Of a DNA stretch of 42,365 nucleotides, positions 41,314 through 42,365 are shown in pieces (position 1 is the stretch's first letter; each line of letters starts with the position of its first letter). This DNA is from CAXNKG01 sp964202965 (GTDB lineage Bacteria; Acidobacteriota; Vicinamibacteria; Vicinamibacterales; UBA2999), in contig CAXNKG010000026.1 of the NCBI GenBank assembly GCA_964202965.1, positions 1 through 42,365 of the forward strand. The letters run 5' to 3'. The notes beneath the pieces are model-generated. The model made no database searches and was not told the origin of the DNA. It saw nothing but the letters and a program-made list of their open reading frames with translations. The translations under genes and the position numbers were made by a program.

Positions 41314-42015
41314 CTATGGTGCATAGTCGTCGGCCGTCTGGTCCCGCTCGGTGCGCGGCGGTTTCGGCACCGTCGGGAACTGCCATTCAGCGGCGTAGCC
41401 TTCGGTGTAGAAGGTCTTGTAGCGGATGTTCAGCCCCTTCTCGTTCACAAAGCCGAGATTCTGCATGAACAGGATCGGCTCGGGCATCTTCGGTGTCACG
41501 CTGGCCTGGTGGATGTAGAGCCGGCCGTCGTGCTGGTGAATGACGACGAACGTGCGCGACTGATCCGGATTCGTTAACTGCACGAGCTTGCCGGCGACAA
41601 TCTCCAGGAAGTACCACATGTAATGCGTCGTCTTGACGCCTTCCTTGCGCATGAACGTCCAGGCGGCGTAGTCCATGGCGCCGGCCACGTCCACGCGGAA
41701 GTCGTTCTGGCACGAGTCGCCGTCGCCCTTGGCGGCGCGGCATTTCGCCACCGCGTCGGTGTGCAGCTTTTCGACGCCGCGGTAGTCCACCACGGTCGTG
41801 GAATAGCGGCCCATCGAGTCCTGGGCGCTGAAGACGCGCGCGGGCAGCGTCTGGCGGTATTCGGTGGCCCAGGTCGTCGTCTGGACGGCCGGCTTGCCTG
41901 GGAACGTGGCGCTGAAACCATCCTCCGCGCTGACGAAGCGGACCCAGTCCTGGGCGAGCGCCGGACTCGCCATGAGGACGATGAGGGCCGCCGGGGCGAG
42001 TGTGAACAGGCGCAT
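41314..42015 (-). CDS. Secreted protein of unknown function
   Basis: 233 residues. A signal peptide ends PALAQ, then DWVRFVSAEDGFSATFPGKPAVQ, a motif seen in many exported proteins of unknown role (FPGxP-type). A mixed alpha+beta region has two Cys (CRAAKGDGDSC) that may form a disulfide, and a hydrophobic strand MWYFLEIVAGKLVQL. The Pro/Arg/Asp-rich tail ends DDYAP. I do not recognise a named family. GGAGGA six bases before ATG 42015 supports the start. Divergent from the propeller gene at 42103. Confidence 0.75.
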   Translation of the reverse strand: MRLFTLAPAALIVLMASPALAQDWVRFVSAEDGFSATFPGKPAVQTTTWATEYRQTLPARVFSAQDSMGRYSTTVVDYRGVEKLHTDAVAKCRAAKGDGDSCQNDFRVDVAGAMDYAAWTFMRKEGVKTTHYMWYFLEIVAGKLVQLTNPDQSRTFVVIHQHDGRLYIHQASVTPKMPEPILFMQNLGFVNEKGLNIRYKTFYTEGYAAEWQFPTVPKPPRTERDQTADDYAP

Positions 42016-42102
42016 GCTGCTTCCTCCGGGCCGGATACTACACCTCTGCGCCTTGACGGTCCAGCGCACGCAGACTAGGCTAGCCGCCGTGGGAGGACTT
42101 AC

Positions 42103-42365
42103 ATGAAACGATTCGTTGGCGGTTGCCTCGTGCTTGCGGCGCTGGCCGTGGTGGCGGCGGCTGCGACCGCGACTACGACCGCGACCTTGTTTGCGCAGTC
42201 GCGCGCGACCGCGCAGAACGTCCCGGAGATTCCGTTCGAGTCCGTGCCGAATTTCCTGAAGCTGCCCGCCGATGTCTATCTCGGCGAGAGCATGGGCGTG
42301 GCCCGCAATTCGAAGGGCAACATCTTCGTCTATCACCGCCGCGACGACACGCGGCTGTTCGAGTT
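42103..42365 (+). CDS. NHL-type beta-propeller protein, 3' truncated
   Basis: 87 codons are visible before the window ends. A long signal peptide ends near LFAQ after an Ala/Thr-rich hydrophobic stretch. The mature part starts VPNFLKLPADVYLGESMGVARNSKGNIFVYHRR, typical of the first blade of NHL-repeat or peptidyl-alpha-hydroxyglycine alpha-amidating lyase-like proteins. Enzymatic activity cannot be judged from the fragment. GGGAGG eight bases upstream of the ATG is a strong ribosome-binding site. Confidence 0.75.
   Translation, partial: MKRFVGGCLVLAALAVVAAAATATTTATLFAQSRATAQNVPEIPFESVPNFLKLPADVYLGESMGVARNSKGNIFVYHRRDDTRLFE

Noticed and set aside
1..42365. tRNA, rRNA, transposase, integrase or phage genes
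   Set aside because: Looked for in the intergenic regions and translations; none could be supported.

Overview
The window reads like chromosomal DNA of a G+C-rich, Gram-negative-type soil bacterium. An acidobacterium of the Vicinamibacteria type is my best guess. The basis is the gene repertoire: two large secreted DUF5916-type barrels, DUF6152 and DUF6644 proteins, many small secreted or lipid-anchored cytochromes, TonB receptors and an RND tripartite pump. This placement is inference; no rRNA marker is present. I found no tRNA, rRNA, CRISPR array, prophage or insertion sequence.

Layout. 1-690 is the 3' part of an Ada-like DNA alkylation repair gene, separated from a convergent DUF5916 barrel gene by a 54-bp double-hairpin element. 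3085-7522 is a tight operon for two molybdenum enzymes (an IorAB-like aldehyde-oxidase-type pair and a sulfite-oxidase-type enzyme) with a tandem-repeat dihaem cytochrome. 7548-9492 carries three secreted proteins of poorly known function, the last of which has a lipoprotein signal but no visible start codon. A heptamer repeat array and a promoter then lead into 9684-11711: a lipoprotein cytochrome, a DUF6152 protein and two DUF6644 membrane proteins. 12387-16627 (minus strand) is a four-gene catabolic operon with ATGA overlaps (dehydrogenase, acyl-CoA dehydrogenase, amidohydrolase, dehydrogenase); an FMN reductase and a CaiB-type CoA transferase lie next to it.

18619-28206 is the centrepiece: a likely metal-handling operon of cytochrome, HupE/UreJ-like membrane protein, transmembrane-anchor protein, His-rich secreted protein, TolC/CzcC, RND adaptor, CusA/CzcA pump, YcnI-like DUF1775 protein, a second anchor protein and a small OB-like protein. 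Copper is the most likely substrate because of the YcnI-like N-terminal His protein, but this is not proven. It is followed by a second DUF5916 barrel, then a divergent pair: PepSY membrane protein and TonB receptor. The last part holds malonyl-CoA decarboxylase, another TonB receptor, a 1-Cys peroxiredoxin, DUF1326 and DUF2182 proteins, a 6-pyruvoyl-tetrahydropterin-synthase-like enzyme, a second DUF6152 protein, a secreted protein and the start of an NHL-type propeller protein.

The most interesting feature is a near-identical 27-bp sequence with the pattern CTGAAG N5 CTGAA N6 GTCAG. It occurs five times, only in intergenic promoter regions: before the cytochrome at 9684, before the anchor-like gene at 12307 (minus), before the metal operon at 18619, and twice in mirror image between the PepSY and TonB-receptor genes. 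These genes include both cytochrome paralogues and two of the three anchor paralogues, so the motif probably defines one regulon of envelope metal/redox genes under an unidentified regulator that lies outside the window. A second pattern is a set of four tandem heptamer arrays of unrelated sequence, three of them at gene junctions inside the metal operon.
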